From NCBI GenBank assembly GCA_021325275.1, contig JAJPHL010000043.1:1-59450 (forward strand): 59,450 bases of DNA, read 5' to 3'. The translations under genes and the position numbers were made by a program. The notes beneath the pieces were generated by a model. It had not been told where the DNA came from, made no database searches, and was given only the letters and a program-made list of their open reading frames with translations. Every line of letters begins with the position of its first letter. Positions within the stretch are counted from its first letter, which is position 1. This document shows positions 34,692 through 43,576 of this stretch, piece by piece. This DNA is from Terriglobia bacterium. Its GTDB lineage: Bacteria; Acidobacteriota; Terriglobia; JAJPHL01.

Positions 34692-37600
34692 ATGTCTACT
34701 GCTTCCGATTCCCATGATTCCGGCCGCCGCAAACGCCGCAGTCCGCGCTTGGCCAAGGCCGTAGAAGTGCGCCTCGCCGGACGCGGCGCGTCGGGTGACG
34801 TGATCGTCGAGGACGCGCTTACCGCCGACATCAGCAAGCACGGCGCTTGCATCGGCAGCCGCAATCGCTTCCCGCTGGGATCGCCGATCGCCATTCGCCG
34901 CCCCAATGGAAAACCGATGCGCGCGCGCGTGGTTTCGGTGAAGACCGGCTCGCCCGACGGCACGTTTCTCACGGGCGTGGAATTTGTCGGCGAAGAAGCG
35001 GCGTGGGATTTGGAATTCCCCGTCGAATGGACCGATTATTTCAATCGACCCGAGGAAACGGCCGCGCCCGCTAGCTCAGGACCTTCGCGCCAAGCCGCCG
35101 GCGCGGAAGATCGCGCGCTCGAAGGCATGCTGCGCAAGGCGCAAGCGCTACGCGCGTCCGCCGAAAGCATGTTGGCCGAGTATGCCGCGCAAGTGGACGG
35201 CGCGCGCCGCCAAAACACTTCGGTGCTGGCCGCACAGGTGGAAGAATTTCACGCCTGGAAGAGCATTCTCGAAACGGAGAGCGCCAGCCAATTTGACGCC
35301 GCGAAGAAAGCGCTCGAATCCGAGCGCGAGCGCGCCCGCCAACAGATGGAACTGGACACCGCCGAAGTCACGCGAAAAATCCAGGAGATCGCGAAACAGG
35401 GACAAGCGGCGCTCGCGGCCGGTGAAGAGCTTTTCAATCAACTGCGCGTAAGGGAGTCGCAGAAGAACATCAGCCAAGTGGCGCGCATCACTGCGCAATT
35501 GGAAGCGCAACGCAAGGCCATGCAAGTGCTCGAGGAGCAAGCCGCGGAATGGCGTCAGCAATCGTCGGCGCACGTGGCGGCGTTGGACCGCGAGTTTCAA
35601 GCGTTGCAGCAAAAAGTCGCCGCCGAGATGCAATCGGGGGCCGCTAACGCGGTCACCGAGTTCCGCAAGCGCATTCCGGCGATGAGCGAGGAGTTGGAAC
35701 AACATTTCGGCGCCTTCCTCGAGCAGCAGAAACTCGGCGCCACGGCGTGGCTCGAACAGGCCGGCAAGAACTTCCGCAGCGGATCGTCGGCGCTCGAACA
35801 GGACCACCGCGCGGCGCTCGACGTCGCCACCAAGAAAGCCCTGGACGATTTTTCGGCGCGCTTCTCCGAGCGCATGGAGGAATTCCGCAAGACCAGCGAG
35901 AGCGTCGCCGAACCGTTGGAAGCTCGCCAAGAGCGGATGCGCAAGATGCTGGAGGAGATGGCTGCGCAGACCGAGAGCCTCATCGAGCGGGCCCGGCACG
36001 AGTCCATGGAAGCGGTGGAAAAGGCGGCCGAGCATTTGAAGGAGACATCCGCCGCGCGCGTCACGGCCGTGACCGACGCCGAAGCCGCGGCGCGCAAGCG
36101 CCTCGATCTGGCCGGCGAAGCGCTGATCTCCAGCGCCCACGACACCCATCGCCGCGTCGATCAAATGTCGCTCGATCTGGAAGCGCTCGGCGCCAAGCTG
36201 CATCAGCAGTCGGCCAAGAATCGCGCGGACCTCGAAACGCAATTCGCTACGCTGCTGGCGATGTACGACAATCGCAAGGCCGGACTCGACAAACTCGTGG
36301 AGACGATCGAGACGGGCCGAGCCACTTTGCGCGATGGTCTCGAGTTGCTGCGCGTGAATCGCGAGCAGCATCAGGCGCGCTTGCAGAGCTTCACTGCCGA
36401 TCAAGAAGCATCGCTGCGTTCGCGAACGGCGGAAATGGAACAGCGCTTGGCCGCTGCCCTGCTCCGCATGGAAGGCGAGTTGCGCGCGCAAGCGTCGGCG
36501 TCGCTCGATGCCGCGCATCAAGGATTCGTCGGCCGCCTCGATACGACGGCGGGAGAAAGTCACAAGCGCTTCGCGGAGATCGTCGACCAGCACGTGCAAG
36601 GCGCGGCCACGCGCATTCCTGAGCTGGTCCGCGAACTTGACCGCACGCTCGAGCAGCATTCCGGCACGTTAGCCGCGGACTTGACGGCCCATCAACAAGC
36701 GATGGCGCGGGCACGCGAGAACTTCGAGCAACTGTCGCGCGACACGGCCGACCGCTTGCGCGAACAGCACGAACGCTCCTCGAACGCTGCGCAAACGGCG
36801 CTGACGGCGGCGCTGGCCGCGGTGGAGGATCGTCAAGCATCGGCAGCCACCGCGATCGGCAGCCAATTCAAGGAAATCCAGCAGCAGCGCGAGGAAGCCG
36901 CGCGTCAACACGCCGCGCACGAGCAAATGGTGCAGAAGTGGCGCTTGGGTTTGGAAACCGAATTCAAGACGCTCTCCGCCAAGCTCGATGAAAAGCGTGT
37001 GGCGCTCGACGCGTTCTACGCCCTGGCCGAGCAGAACAAGGCCGCGTGGGTGAAACACATGGGCGCCATCGACCGCCGCATCGAGGACGCGCGCAACACT
37101 ATCGCCGCGCAGGAGAAGCAAGCGCTGGCGTCGATGGGCAAGCACTCCGAAGGCTTAGGCGAACATTTACTCGCGCGCCTGCGGCAGTCGCTGGATACCG
37201 CGCAGACCGAGTTGAGCGCCGTGACCGAAGCGGCCGAGAGCGTTTTCCAGGCGCGCATCAACGATTTCGCGCAGCAATCGCTGAAGTCGACCGAGCGCCA
37301 GTTGGAACAAGGCGCGAACTCGGTGGCGATGAGCTTGGATCGAACGATGCAAAAGGAACGCCGCGAAAACGAGCGGCAGGCCGAAGAGTTGTCGGGTCGC
37401 TTCCACGATCAATTGCGGGAACAACTCGACAACTATCGCGCCAGCGCCGGTCAAGCCGCCGCCGATTTGCGCATCGAGATGCAGAAGATTTGCGTGGGCA
37501 TGCTCGATCAAGTGAAGGAAGCGCGCGAAGAACTGGCGCGCCACACGCCGACGCTCTTGGCCGAGGCGGAGGAAAGCTTCCGCCGAGCTCTCGAGCGCGT

Positions 37601-37721
37601 CCAAGAGCGCACGCTGCAATCCACGAGCGAGGAATTACGCATGCGCGCGTCGCAATGGAAAGCTCGCGCCGAGATGGGCATGTCGACGCCGGAGTTCGAA
37701 GCGGTCGCTGGGAAAGATTAG
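34692..37721 (+). CDS. PilZ-domain protein with giant coiled coil
   Basis: The 1009-residue soluble protein starts at ATG 34692. The in-frame ATG at 34650 lies upstream of the likely -10 box. Residues about 12-125 form a PilZ domain. Both c-di-GMP signatures are present: RRSPR (15-19) and DISKHG (46-51). From about residue 150 to 1000 it is a continuous Ala/Glu/Gln/Arg-rich coiled coil with heptads such as ATRIPELVRELDRTLEQHSGTLAAD. No transmembrane segment is visible. It may build a rod or filament whose assembly responds to c-di-GMP. Confidence 0.85.
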   Translation: MSTASDSHDSGRRKRRSPRLAKAVEVRLAGRGASGDVIVEDALTADISKHGACIGSRNRFPLGSPIAIRRPNGKPMRARVVSVKTGSPDGTFLTGVEFVGEEAAWDLEFPVEWTDYFNRPEETAAPASSGPSRQAAGAEDRALEGMLRKAQALRASAESMLAEYAAQVDGARRQNTSVLAAQVEEFHAWKSILETESASQFDAAKKALESERERARQQMELDTAEVTRKIQEIAKQGQAALAAGEELFNQLRVRESQKNISQVARITAQLEAQRKAMQVLEEQAAEWRQQSSAHVAALDREFQALQQKVAAEMQSGAANAVTEFRKRIPAMSEELEQHFGAFLEQQKLGATAWLEQAGKNFRSGSSALEQDHRAALDVATKKALDDFSARFSERMEEFRKTSESVAEPLEARQERMRKMLEEMAAQTESLIERARHESMEAVEKAAEHLKETSAARVTAVTDAEAAARKRLDLAGEALISSAHDTHRRVDQMSLDLEALGAKLHQQSAKNRADLETQFATLLAMYDNRKAGLDKLVETIETGRATLRDGLELLRVNREQHQARLQSFTADQEASLRSRTAEMEQRLAAALLRMEGELRAQASASLDAAHQGFVGRLDTTAGESHKRFAEIVDQHVQGAATRIPELVRELDRTLEQHSGTLAADLTAHQQAMARARENFEQLSRDTADRLREQHERSSNAAQTALTAALAAVEDRQASAATAIGSQFKEIQQQREEAARQHAAHEQMVQKWRLGLETEFKTLSAKLDEKRVALDAFYALAEQNKAAWVKHMGAIDRRIEDARNTIAAQEKQALASMGKHSEGLGEHLLARLRQSLDTAQTELSAVTEAAESVFQARINDFAQQSLKSTERQLEQGANSVAMSLDRTMQKERRENERQAEELSGRFHDQLREQLDNYRASAGQAAADLRIEMQKICVGMLDQVKEAREELARHTPTLLAEAEESFRRALERVQERTLQSTSEELRMRASQWKARAEMGMSTPEFEAVAGKD

Positions 37722-37739
37722 CCCGTTGCCGGCGGTTTC

Positions 37740-37814
37740 TTTTAACGCAGAGGACGCAGAGACGCAGAGAACGGCATTGGTTTTCTCTGCGTCTCTGCGT
37801 CCTCTGCGTTAAAA
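37740..37814. repeat. Inverted repeat with octamer units, terminator-like
   Basis: Two perfect 32-nt inverted arms (37740-37771 and 37783-37814) flank an 11-nt loop. Each arm carries units like ACGCAGAG repeated three times (CGCAGAGGACGCAGAG...). The far end is followed by A/T-rich sequence on both strands. It lies between the convergent PilZ and ATP-grasp genes and can serve as a bidirectional terminator. The same kind of element is common in many genomes. Confidence 0.85.
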
Positions 37815-37832
37815 AGACCCTCCGGCCATCAG

Positions 37833-39020
37833 CTAACGCAGGACCGGCAGATCCGCCTGAATCCTAAAACCCAATCGCTGGTGCGCCAAACGGACGGCTT
37901 GCTCCGCCTCGGCGGGTGAATTCGCTCTCGCAAAAATGAATCCCAAATAGCTTGATCCTTCCGGCCACGGAACCAGAGCCTCGCCGATCTTCGCGGTGAT
38001 CTCGATTTCCACGTCGCCGGCATCGGCCGCATCGACTCCCGCGAACACGCCGGCGCGCGGCACGGGAATCATCATCACCGCCGAGGCGTTTGATTCACGC
38101 ACAAATCCCGCGACGTTTTCGCCGATGGCGTGGCGCAGGATCAACGACTCCAGAGATTCGCCGCGAAATCTCAGGGCGCGTGAACAGAGTCCACCGATCG
38201 GCCGCGCGGCGATCTCCAGAATCCACGCGCCATGATCGTTCCATCGAACTTCCGCATGAATCGGACCGTGCCACAGACCGAGCGCTTCACAACCGCGCGC
38301 GACCGTGCCCGTGATTTCTTCTTGCGACGCGGCATCGAGGCGCGAGGGCGTCACGTAGATTGTTTCCTCGAAGAAGGGACCGTCAAGTGGATCGGGTTTA
38401 TCGAAAACTGCGAGGACTTGCAGTCGGCCGTGGTCGACAATTCCTTCGAGAGCAAGTTCTCTGCCCGGAATGAATCCTTCGACGAGCACGCTTCGCGCAT
38501 TCATCGAGAGAATTCGCCGATACGCGACGTGAAAGTCCTGGCCGTCGTTGGCGCGAATCACGCCACGGCTGGCCGACATCGATGCGGGCTTGAGCACGCA
38601 TGGGAACGGCAGGCCGGGCGGAAAGTTGTCGCCATCAACTTCCGAGAAGAACGGCACGCGCAGTCCTGCGTCGCGAAGCAGGCGGCGGGCCAGGAGTTTA
38701 TCGCGTGCGGCACGCGCCCCTTGAACCGTGTGAAACGTCAGACCGATGCGATCCGCTGCGACGGCCGCCGTTTCGGCCGGTGCATCGCCGATCGCAGCGA
38801 TGCCGTCAAAAGGAGTCGCGCGATGCTGCGCTTCGATTACCGCCGCATTGTTCTCGGGATTCTCGAAGCGCAAGGCGAGCGCGCCGTCGCGCCAGGGATC
38901 TTCGAGTACATGGCAGCGATCCGTGCCGAGCGCGATTTCGATGTCGAGTTCTCGCGCGGCGCGCAGAAAGGCGTCCGCCTGATAGCCGGTCGTGGTGGAA
39001 AGCAAGAGAACGCGTTTCAT
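37833..39020 (-). CDS. ATP-grasp domain enzyme
   Basis: The 395-residue protein begins with a Rossmann-type N-domain (VLLLSTTTGYQADAFLRAARELD). An ATP-grasp fold follows: CVLKPASMSASRGVIRAND binds nucleotide, VLVEGFIPGRELALEG is the large-loop region, and HAEVRWNDHGAWILEIAARPIGGLCSRAL is the metal/nucleotide end. These enzymes join an acid to an amine or thiol with ATP. It starts 6 nt after the true stop of the radical SAM selenoprotein, so the two share an operon. Its substrate is unknown. Amino-acid ligase or peptide-modifying roles are possible. Confidence 0.85.
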   Translation of the reverse strand: MKRVLLLSTTTGYQADAFLRAARELDIEIALGTDRCHVLEDPWRDGALALRFENPENNAAVIEAQHRATPFDGIAAIGDAPAETAAVAADRIGLTFHTVQGARAARDKLLARRLLRDAGLRVPFFSEVDGDNFPPGLPFPCVLKPASMSASRGVIRANDGQDFHVAYRRILSMNARSVLVEGFIPGRELALEGIVDHGRLQVLAVFDKPDPLDGPFFEETIYVTPSRLDAASQEEITGTVARGCEALGLWHGPIHAEVRWNDHGAWILEIAARPIGGLCSRALRFRGESLESLILRHAIGENVAGFVRESNASAVMMIPVPRAGVFAGVDAADAGDVEIEITAKIGEALVPWPEGSSYLGFIFARANSPAEAEQAVRLAHQRLGFRIQADLPVLR

Positions 39021-39026
39021 TTTGAA

Positions 39027-40403
39027 TTAGACAAGAGCGAACTGCTCTTCGACTGGCTCCGCTCAACAATACCAAGGCTCGTTGAGATACGGAATGTCCG
39101 TACGTTGGAACGCCGGAATATCCGGCAGCCCTGCCGCATGCGCGATGCGCGCGAAAACCTCGCCGCGCGATTGTTTTTCCTTCAGCCCGCCGGACACTAT
39201 GTCTTGAATCTGTGACGCGAGCGCATCCACGCGGGGATCGGCGTGGCGCCAGGGATAAACCAGCGCGGCCTCATCGAATGCGCCTACCGAAATGTCCGGC
39301 AACTCGAGCAATCGCGATCCACCGGGGATCAGCAGACGAATCGCCAACTGCACGGGCGCGACGTGACTCACCAAGTTCCCCGCCGCCAGAATGCGCAACA
39401 ATTCGCGATAGCCTTCGAGCGTGGTCCACGGCGTGAATGGAACAAATGTCGGGTTCAACGTTATCCCGAGTTCGCGGAACATCGCGACAACGCGCAGAAA
39501 ATCCGCGCGCGTGTGACCCTTTTCGAGTCGCGCAAGAATCGCGTCGTCCACCGACTCCACCGCACTTGTTACCATCAGGCATCCTGTGTCGCGAAGCGCC
39601 GGCAAGAGATCCGCGTGCTTGAGCAAGTGCTCGATCTTGATCGTGACGTCATACGAAACACCGGGAAAGGCGCGGTGTAGTTCCTCGACTATCGCGATGG
39701 CGTGTGCCGGTCCGTTGAAAAAATCGGGATCGCCGAAGACGATGTGCTCGGATCCTGCTGCCACTTGGCGCGCGATATCCTCAATGACCACCTCTTTCTG
39801 AACGATCCGAAACGACCCCTGATAGACCGGCACGACAGGACAATGCCGGCATAGATGCTTGCATCCGCGCGACGCTTCGGTGTATCCGGTGACGCGATGT
39901 CCGCCGCCCGGCAGATGCACGAGCGCATAACGCGCGGCGTCCGGCAGTCCGCTGCGATCGGGCGTGAGGAAATGCAGGCGATCAAGGGAAATGATTGGCT
40001 CGGTTTGCTCGGCGCGCACGCCATTTTTCCGACGCGAGTGTTTCAATTGCAAAGCTAGGGTGGCCAACCCCGGCTCGAACTCGCCGCCTAAAATCGTCTC
40101 TCCGCCGATACGGCGTAAAAACGCTTCGTTCATCGGCGCGTACAGACCGTAGAAACAGAGATGCGCTTGGGGATTCAACCGGCGCACGCGCTCAGCCGCG
40201 CGCACGGCGAGTCTGGTGGCCGTGTGCATCGGCAAATGAAATGCCACAAGGTCTGCGCCGCGTACCGAATCGGCGGGAAGTTTATCGCGGGAAAGATCGA
40301 TGGCTTCCACGTCCACGCCCTCGCGGCGCAGCCACGCCGCGGGCGACGCCAGCCCGAACGGTTGACGTCCCATGTCGTACGTGGAAAGAAGCAGAGCCTT
40401 CAT
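39027..40403 (-). CDS. CUAEP-tail radical SAM selenoprotein (B12-binding type)
   Basis: The in-frame TGA at 39065-39063 is read here as selenocysteine. Before it are 446 residues and after it the frame gives AEPVEEQFALV then TAA (39029-39027), making 458 residues. Residues about 1-120 are a B12-binding-like domain. The iron-sulfur motif CKHLCRHC (CxxxCxxC) follows TEASRG, with a TIM-barrel core to residue 400. The tail C-U-A-E-P matches the known CUAEP/CCAEP-tail radical SAM (seleno)protein class. A 17-nt hairpin (AAGAGC/GCUCUU, loop AGUUC) begins 13 nt after the UGA, near the E. coli fdhF SECIS position. The substrate is unknown. Confidence 0.88.
39033..39065 (-). promoter_or_regulatory. Putative bacterial SECIS element
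   Basis: Counting the U of UGA as 1, the hairpin AAGAGC-AGUUC-GCUCUU spans positions 17-33 of the mRNA. It has a 6-bp stem and a loop carrying G and U early in it. In fdhF of E. coli the minimal element is also 17 nt and lies at about 15-31. The match in size, distance and loop content fits SelB recruitment. Confidence 0.75.
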
Positions 40404-40475
40404 CGCGGTTGTAAATCTATGTTATCAGTGCGACGGCCATGAAATCTCGCGTACGTTTTGGTCTAGCATGGCCTC

Positions 40476-41762
40476 ATGAGACTCACCACCCTACGACTGC
40501 TCTTCCCCGTCGCGTGCTTAACGGCGGCCCTCGCGGCACAATCCTCTTCCAACGATTGGCCCGGCTGGCGTGGACCCCATCGCGACGCGATTTCCAACGA
40601 AAAAGGTTTGCTTCAGCAGTGGCCGGAAGGCGGTCCACCGCTGGCGTGGAAGGCGCAGGGCGTCGGCATTGGATTTTCGAGCGTGTCGGTCGTGGGCAAT
40701 CGCATTTTCACGATGGGCGACCGCGGACCAACGCAATTCGTGATCGCCCTGAATCGCGCCGACGGCAAGGAGCTTTGGGCGTCACCCGTGGGGCCGGCGT
40801 GGGACGACGAAATGGGCGGACCGCGCGGCACGCCGACCGTCGACGGCGACCGCGTCTACGCCATCGGCACCGAGGGCGATCTGGTGTGCCTGGACATCGC
40901 GACCGGAAAGTTGCGTTGGAGAAAGTCGCTGGAGAAAGACTTCGGCGGACGCATGATGTCCGACTGGAAGTATTCGGAATCGCCGCTCATCGACGGCGAC
41001 AAAGTGATTTTCACGCCCGGCAGTTTCGGAAACATGATGACGGCGCTGAACAAGAACACCGGCGCGAAGATCTGGAGCGCGGAAGGCGCGCGTCTCGGCG
41101 AGCGTGGCAGCAACGGAGCGGCGTATTCCTCGATCGTCGTGTCGGACGGCGCGGGAGTACATCAGTACGTGCAGTTGATCGGGCGCGGACTCATCGGCGT
41201 GCGCGCCAGCGACGGCAAACTTCTGTGGTCGTACAATCGCGTAGCCAACGATGTCGCGAATATATCGACGCCCGTGGTTCGCGGCGACTACGTCTTCGGC
41301 TCGACGGCGTATCAAACGGGATCGGCGCTGTTGAAGCTGCGAGCGACGCCCGAAGGCGTGGCCGCCGACGAAGTTTATTTTCTGCCACCAACGAAATTTC
41401 AGAATCATCACGGCGGATTCGTTCTAGTCGGCGACTACATTTATGCGGGGCAAGGCCACAGCATGGGGTTGCCGATCTGCATTGACTTTCTCACCGGCAA
41501 CGTAAAGTGGGGCGGCAACGCGCGCAACGCCGGCACGGGATCGGCCGCGGTGGCATACGCGGACGGCCGGCTCTACTTCCGCTATCAAAGCGGCTTGATG
41601 ATGCTGATCGAGGCGACGCCCGATGGTTATCGCGAAAAGGGATCCTTCCAGATTCCCGACGTGCGCGGGCACCCGAGTTGGTCGCATCCGGTGATTTTAG
41701 GAGGGAAGTTGTATTTGCGAGAGCAGAATACGCTGTACTGCTACGACATCCGCGCGAAGTAG
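40476..41762 (+). CDS. Secreted PQQ-like beta-propeller protein
   Basis: The 428-residue product has a signal peptide (about residues 1-20, ending ALAAQS). Tandem PQQ/WD40-type blades follow, each closing with a Trp-containing turn such as DGKELWASPVG, TGKLRWRKSLEK, TGAKIWSAEGA, SDGKLLWSYNR and TGNVKWGGNAR. A propeller of about seven blades results. It resembles BamB-like or quinoprotein-like periplasmic proteins, but no PQQ-binding enzyme residues are confirmed. It is a single gene divergent from the radical SAM gene. Confidence 0.82.
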   Translation: MRLTTLRLLFPVACLTAALAAQSSSNDWPGWRGPHRDAISNEKGLLQQWPEGGPPLAWKAQGVGIGFSSVSVVGNRIFTMGDRGPTQFVIALNRADGKELWASPVGPAWDDEMGGPRGTPTVDGDRVYAIGTEGDLVCLDIATGKLRWRKSLEKDFGGRMMSDWKYSESPLIDGDKVIFTPGSFGNMMTALNKNTGAKIWSAEGARLGERGSNGAAYSSIVVSDGAGVHQYVQLIGRGLIGVRASDGKLLWSYNRVANDVANISTPVVRGDYVFGSTAYQTGSALLKLRATPEGVAADEVYFLPPTKFQNHHGGFVLVGDYIYAGQGHSMGLPICIDFLTGNVKWGGNARNAGTGSAAVAYADGRLYFRYQSGLMMLIEATPDGYREKGSFQIPDVRGHPSWSHPVILGGKLYLREQNTLYCYDIRAK

Positions 41763-42683
41763 TTAGGCCCGCTGAAGCACGAGGTGCGCGGAGAAAAGAT
41801 CTTCCACTGCAAGTCCCAGCGACTTGAACACCGTGATTTCCCGCGGATTCTTACGCTTCGGCAACTGACCGAGCTCCGCTTCAATGTGGCGCGCGGTCCA
41901 GCGTCCTTCGGCGATTCCCATGACGACGTCGCCCGCTTCTTTCAGCGCGGCTTCGCGTGAATCGACAATGAGGCGAGCGCGCGCGACCAGCGCTGGATCG
42001 AGTTCGCGTTGCGTCGGAATGCACGCGCCCGCGGCGATCACATGCGCGCCCTCCGCGACCCATTCGTTTTGCACCACCGGCTCCGGCGACGCCGTCACGG
42101 CGGCGATCACATCGGCTCCACGCACCACGGCTTCGGCGCTGTCCATCGCGCGCACTCCGGTTTCGCCCGCGAATTTTTGCAGGCGTTCTTTCGTGGGACT
42201 CCAGGCGCGAACTTCCTGGAAATTGCGCACAAGTTTCAGCGCCTCCAAATGACTCCGCGCTTGCACGCCCGATCCCAAAATGCCGAGAACTTTGGCGTCC
42301 TCGCGTGCGAGCAATCGCGCCGACACCGCGGAGACCGCCGCGGTGCGCGCTTCGGTGATGTAGCGGCCATCCATGACGGCTTGCACGATGCCGGTGGCGG
42401 GATCGAGCATCACGATGATCGCTTGATGCGTGCCTAATCCTCGCGCGGTGTTGGCGGGAGCGACGGTTACAAGCTTGGCACCCAACGCCGGAAGCGCCGG
42501 CGCGTGCGAGGGCATGAGTCCAAAGAAGGCGCCGGCATCACCGTACGGAAAAATCGTGCGCACCGGTTGCTCGATGCGTCCGGCGGAGAATTCCACGAGT
42601 GCTTTTTCCATGGCGTCGATCAAATCGGCCATGGAGAGTCGCGCGCGAACGGCTTGCTCGTCGAGAAAAATGGGAGTGGACAT
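41763..42683 (-). CDS. Ornithine cyclodeaminase/mu-crystallin-family protein
   Basis: The 306-residue NAD(P)-dependent enzyme has the family N-domain (FLDEQAVRARLSMADLIDAMEKALVEFSAGRIEQP) and the substrate Arg/Lys region GLMPSHAPALPALGAKLVTVAPANTARG. The nucleotide-binding GILGSGVQARSHLEALKLV comes next, then the Asp-containing ACIPTQRELDP. Members act as amino-acid dehydrogenases, imine reductases or cyclodeaminases. The exact substrate cannot be read from sequence. It is not beside any ornithine gene, so a ketimine-reductase role is possible. It runs into the coiled-coil gene region at 42716. Confidence 0.87.
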   Translation of the reverse strand: MSTPIFLDEQAVRARLSMADLIDAMEKALVEFSAGRIEQPVRTIFPYGDAGAFFGLMPSHAPALPALGAKLVTVAPANTARGLGTHQAIIVMLDPATGIVQAVMDGRYITEARTAAVSAVSARLLAREDAKVLGILGSGVQARSHLEALKLVRNFQEVRAWSPTKERLQKFAGETGVRAMDSAEAVVRGADVIAAVTASPEPVVQNEWVAEGAHVIAAGACIPTQRELDPALVARARLIVDSREAALKEAGDVVMGIAEGRWTARHIEAELGQLPKRKNPREITVFKSLGLAVEDLFSAHLVLQRA

Positions 42684-42715
42684 GAGCGCCTGCCCGCCGC
42701 GCGGGTGAATCGCGG

Positions 42716-43045
42716 TCAGTGCGCTTGGCCGGGGCGGTTTTCCAAAACCGCTAGGCGCCCGTCGTGGTTCTTGATCGTATCGAAGAAGAGGCCGAACCGC
42801 TCTTCGTGAATCCTGGAGTTTTCAATGATTGCGCTCAGCATCGATTGTTGCCGCTGTTGCAGTTCTAGCAGATTCCCGATCATCGTCTCCTGCCGGCTGA
42901 GGACGGCGTCATGCTGGGCGACCAGGTCGGCGGTCTTGTCAAGCTTGGCGCCGAGCTGGGCGATTTGCTCGTCGTTACGTACCTGTTGAGCGTCAATGCG
43001 CGCGGCCTGCTCCAAGATGAACTCCATGGTCCGTTCGATATCCAT
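42716..43045 (-). CDS. Small coiled-coil protein, MDIERT family
   Basis: The 109-residue protein starts at ATG 43045. An in-frame ATG at 43066 adds seven unlikely residues and overlaps the terminator stem. It is a soluble coiled coil from about residue 5 to 95, with repeated heptads (DEQIAQLGAKLDKTADLVAQHDAVLSRQ). It resembles a small Acidobacteriota family beginning MDIERTMEFI. The function is unknown. The architecture is similar to the hendecad protein at 26584, but unit length and sequence differ. Confidence 0.55.
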   Translation of the reverse strand: MDIERTMEFILEQAARIDAQQVRNDEQIAQLGAKLDKTADLVAQHDAVLSRQETMIGNLLELQQRQQSMLSAIIENSRIHEERFGLFFDTIKNHDGRLAVLENRPGQAH

Positions 43046-43063
43046 GGGAGGATTGTAGCACGG

Positions 43064-43096
43064 CAAAAAGAAAAGCCCCGACTTGCGTCGGGGCTT
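43064..43096 (-). terminator. Terminator of the S10-spc-alpha operon
   Basis: A perfect 10-bp stem (AAGCCCCGAC/GTCGGGGCTT, 4-nt loop) lies 43 nt after the rplQ stop. On the minus strand it is followed by TTTTCTTTTT. It is a canonical intrinsic terminator. Confidence 0.9.
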
Positions 43097-43138
43097 CGAC
43101 TTGCTAGCAAGCCGTGGCGCGGCTCGATCAAACGAGAT

Positions 43139-43561
43139 TTACTGCGCAGGCGGCTCTTCTTCTTTCTCCGCTTCCGCCTTTTCCTTCTTCACGCGCTTCT
43201 TGAGCACGCTGCCGACCAGTTCCACCATCGCGACCTCTGCGCCGTCGCCTTTGCGCCAGCCCAGACGCGTCATGCGCGTATATCCGCCGGGGCGCGACGC
43301 AAAGCGTGGACCCACGGTGTCGAACAACTTCCTCACGGTCGCGGGATCAACGAGAAAGGCCGCGGCCTGACGGCGGGCATGCAGTCCGCCGGTTTTGCCC
43401 AGCGTGATCATCTTCTCGGCGTGCGGACGCATGAACTTCGCTTTCTCCACCGTGGTCGTCATGCGCTCTTCGCGGATCAGCGACGTCACCAAGTTCCGCA
43501 GCAATGAGCGGCGGTGATTCGTTTCGCGTCCTAGTTTCCAGTCGGCTCTTCCGTGTCTCAT
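43139..43561 (-). CDS. rplQ: Ribosomal protein bL17
   Basis: The 140-residue large-subunit protein has the L17 signature ([55 protein letters not shown]). It ends in a charged Lys/Glu-rich extension ([16 protein letters not shown]) beyond the core. It is the last gene of the operon, 15 nt downstream of rpoA. It forms part of the exit-tunnel region. Confidence 0.95.
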   Translation of the reverse strand: MRHGRADWKLGRETNHRRSLLRNLVTSLIREERMTTTVEKAKFMRPHAEKMITLGKTGGLHARRQAAAFLVDPATVRKLFDTVGPRFASRPGGYTRMTRLGWRKGDGAEVAMVELVGSVLKKRVKKEKAEAEKEEEPPAQ

Positions 43562-43576
43562 CGGTCTTCTCGTCCT

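Noticed and set aside
39063-39065. The TGA taken as the plain stop of the radical SAM gene
   Set aside because: The downstream frame restores the CUAEP tail, is followed by a SECIS-like hairpin and ends just before the next gene, all of which is unlikely by chance.
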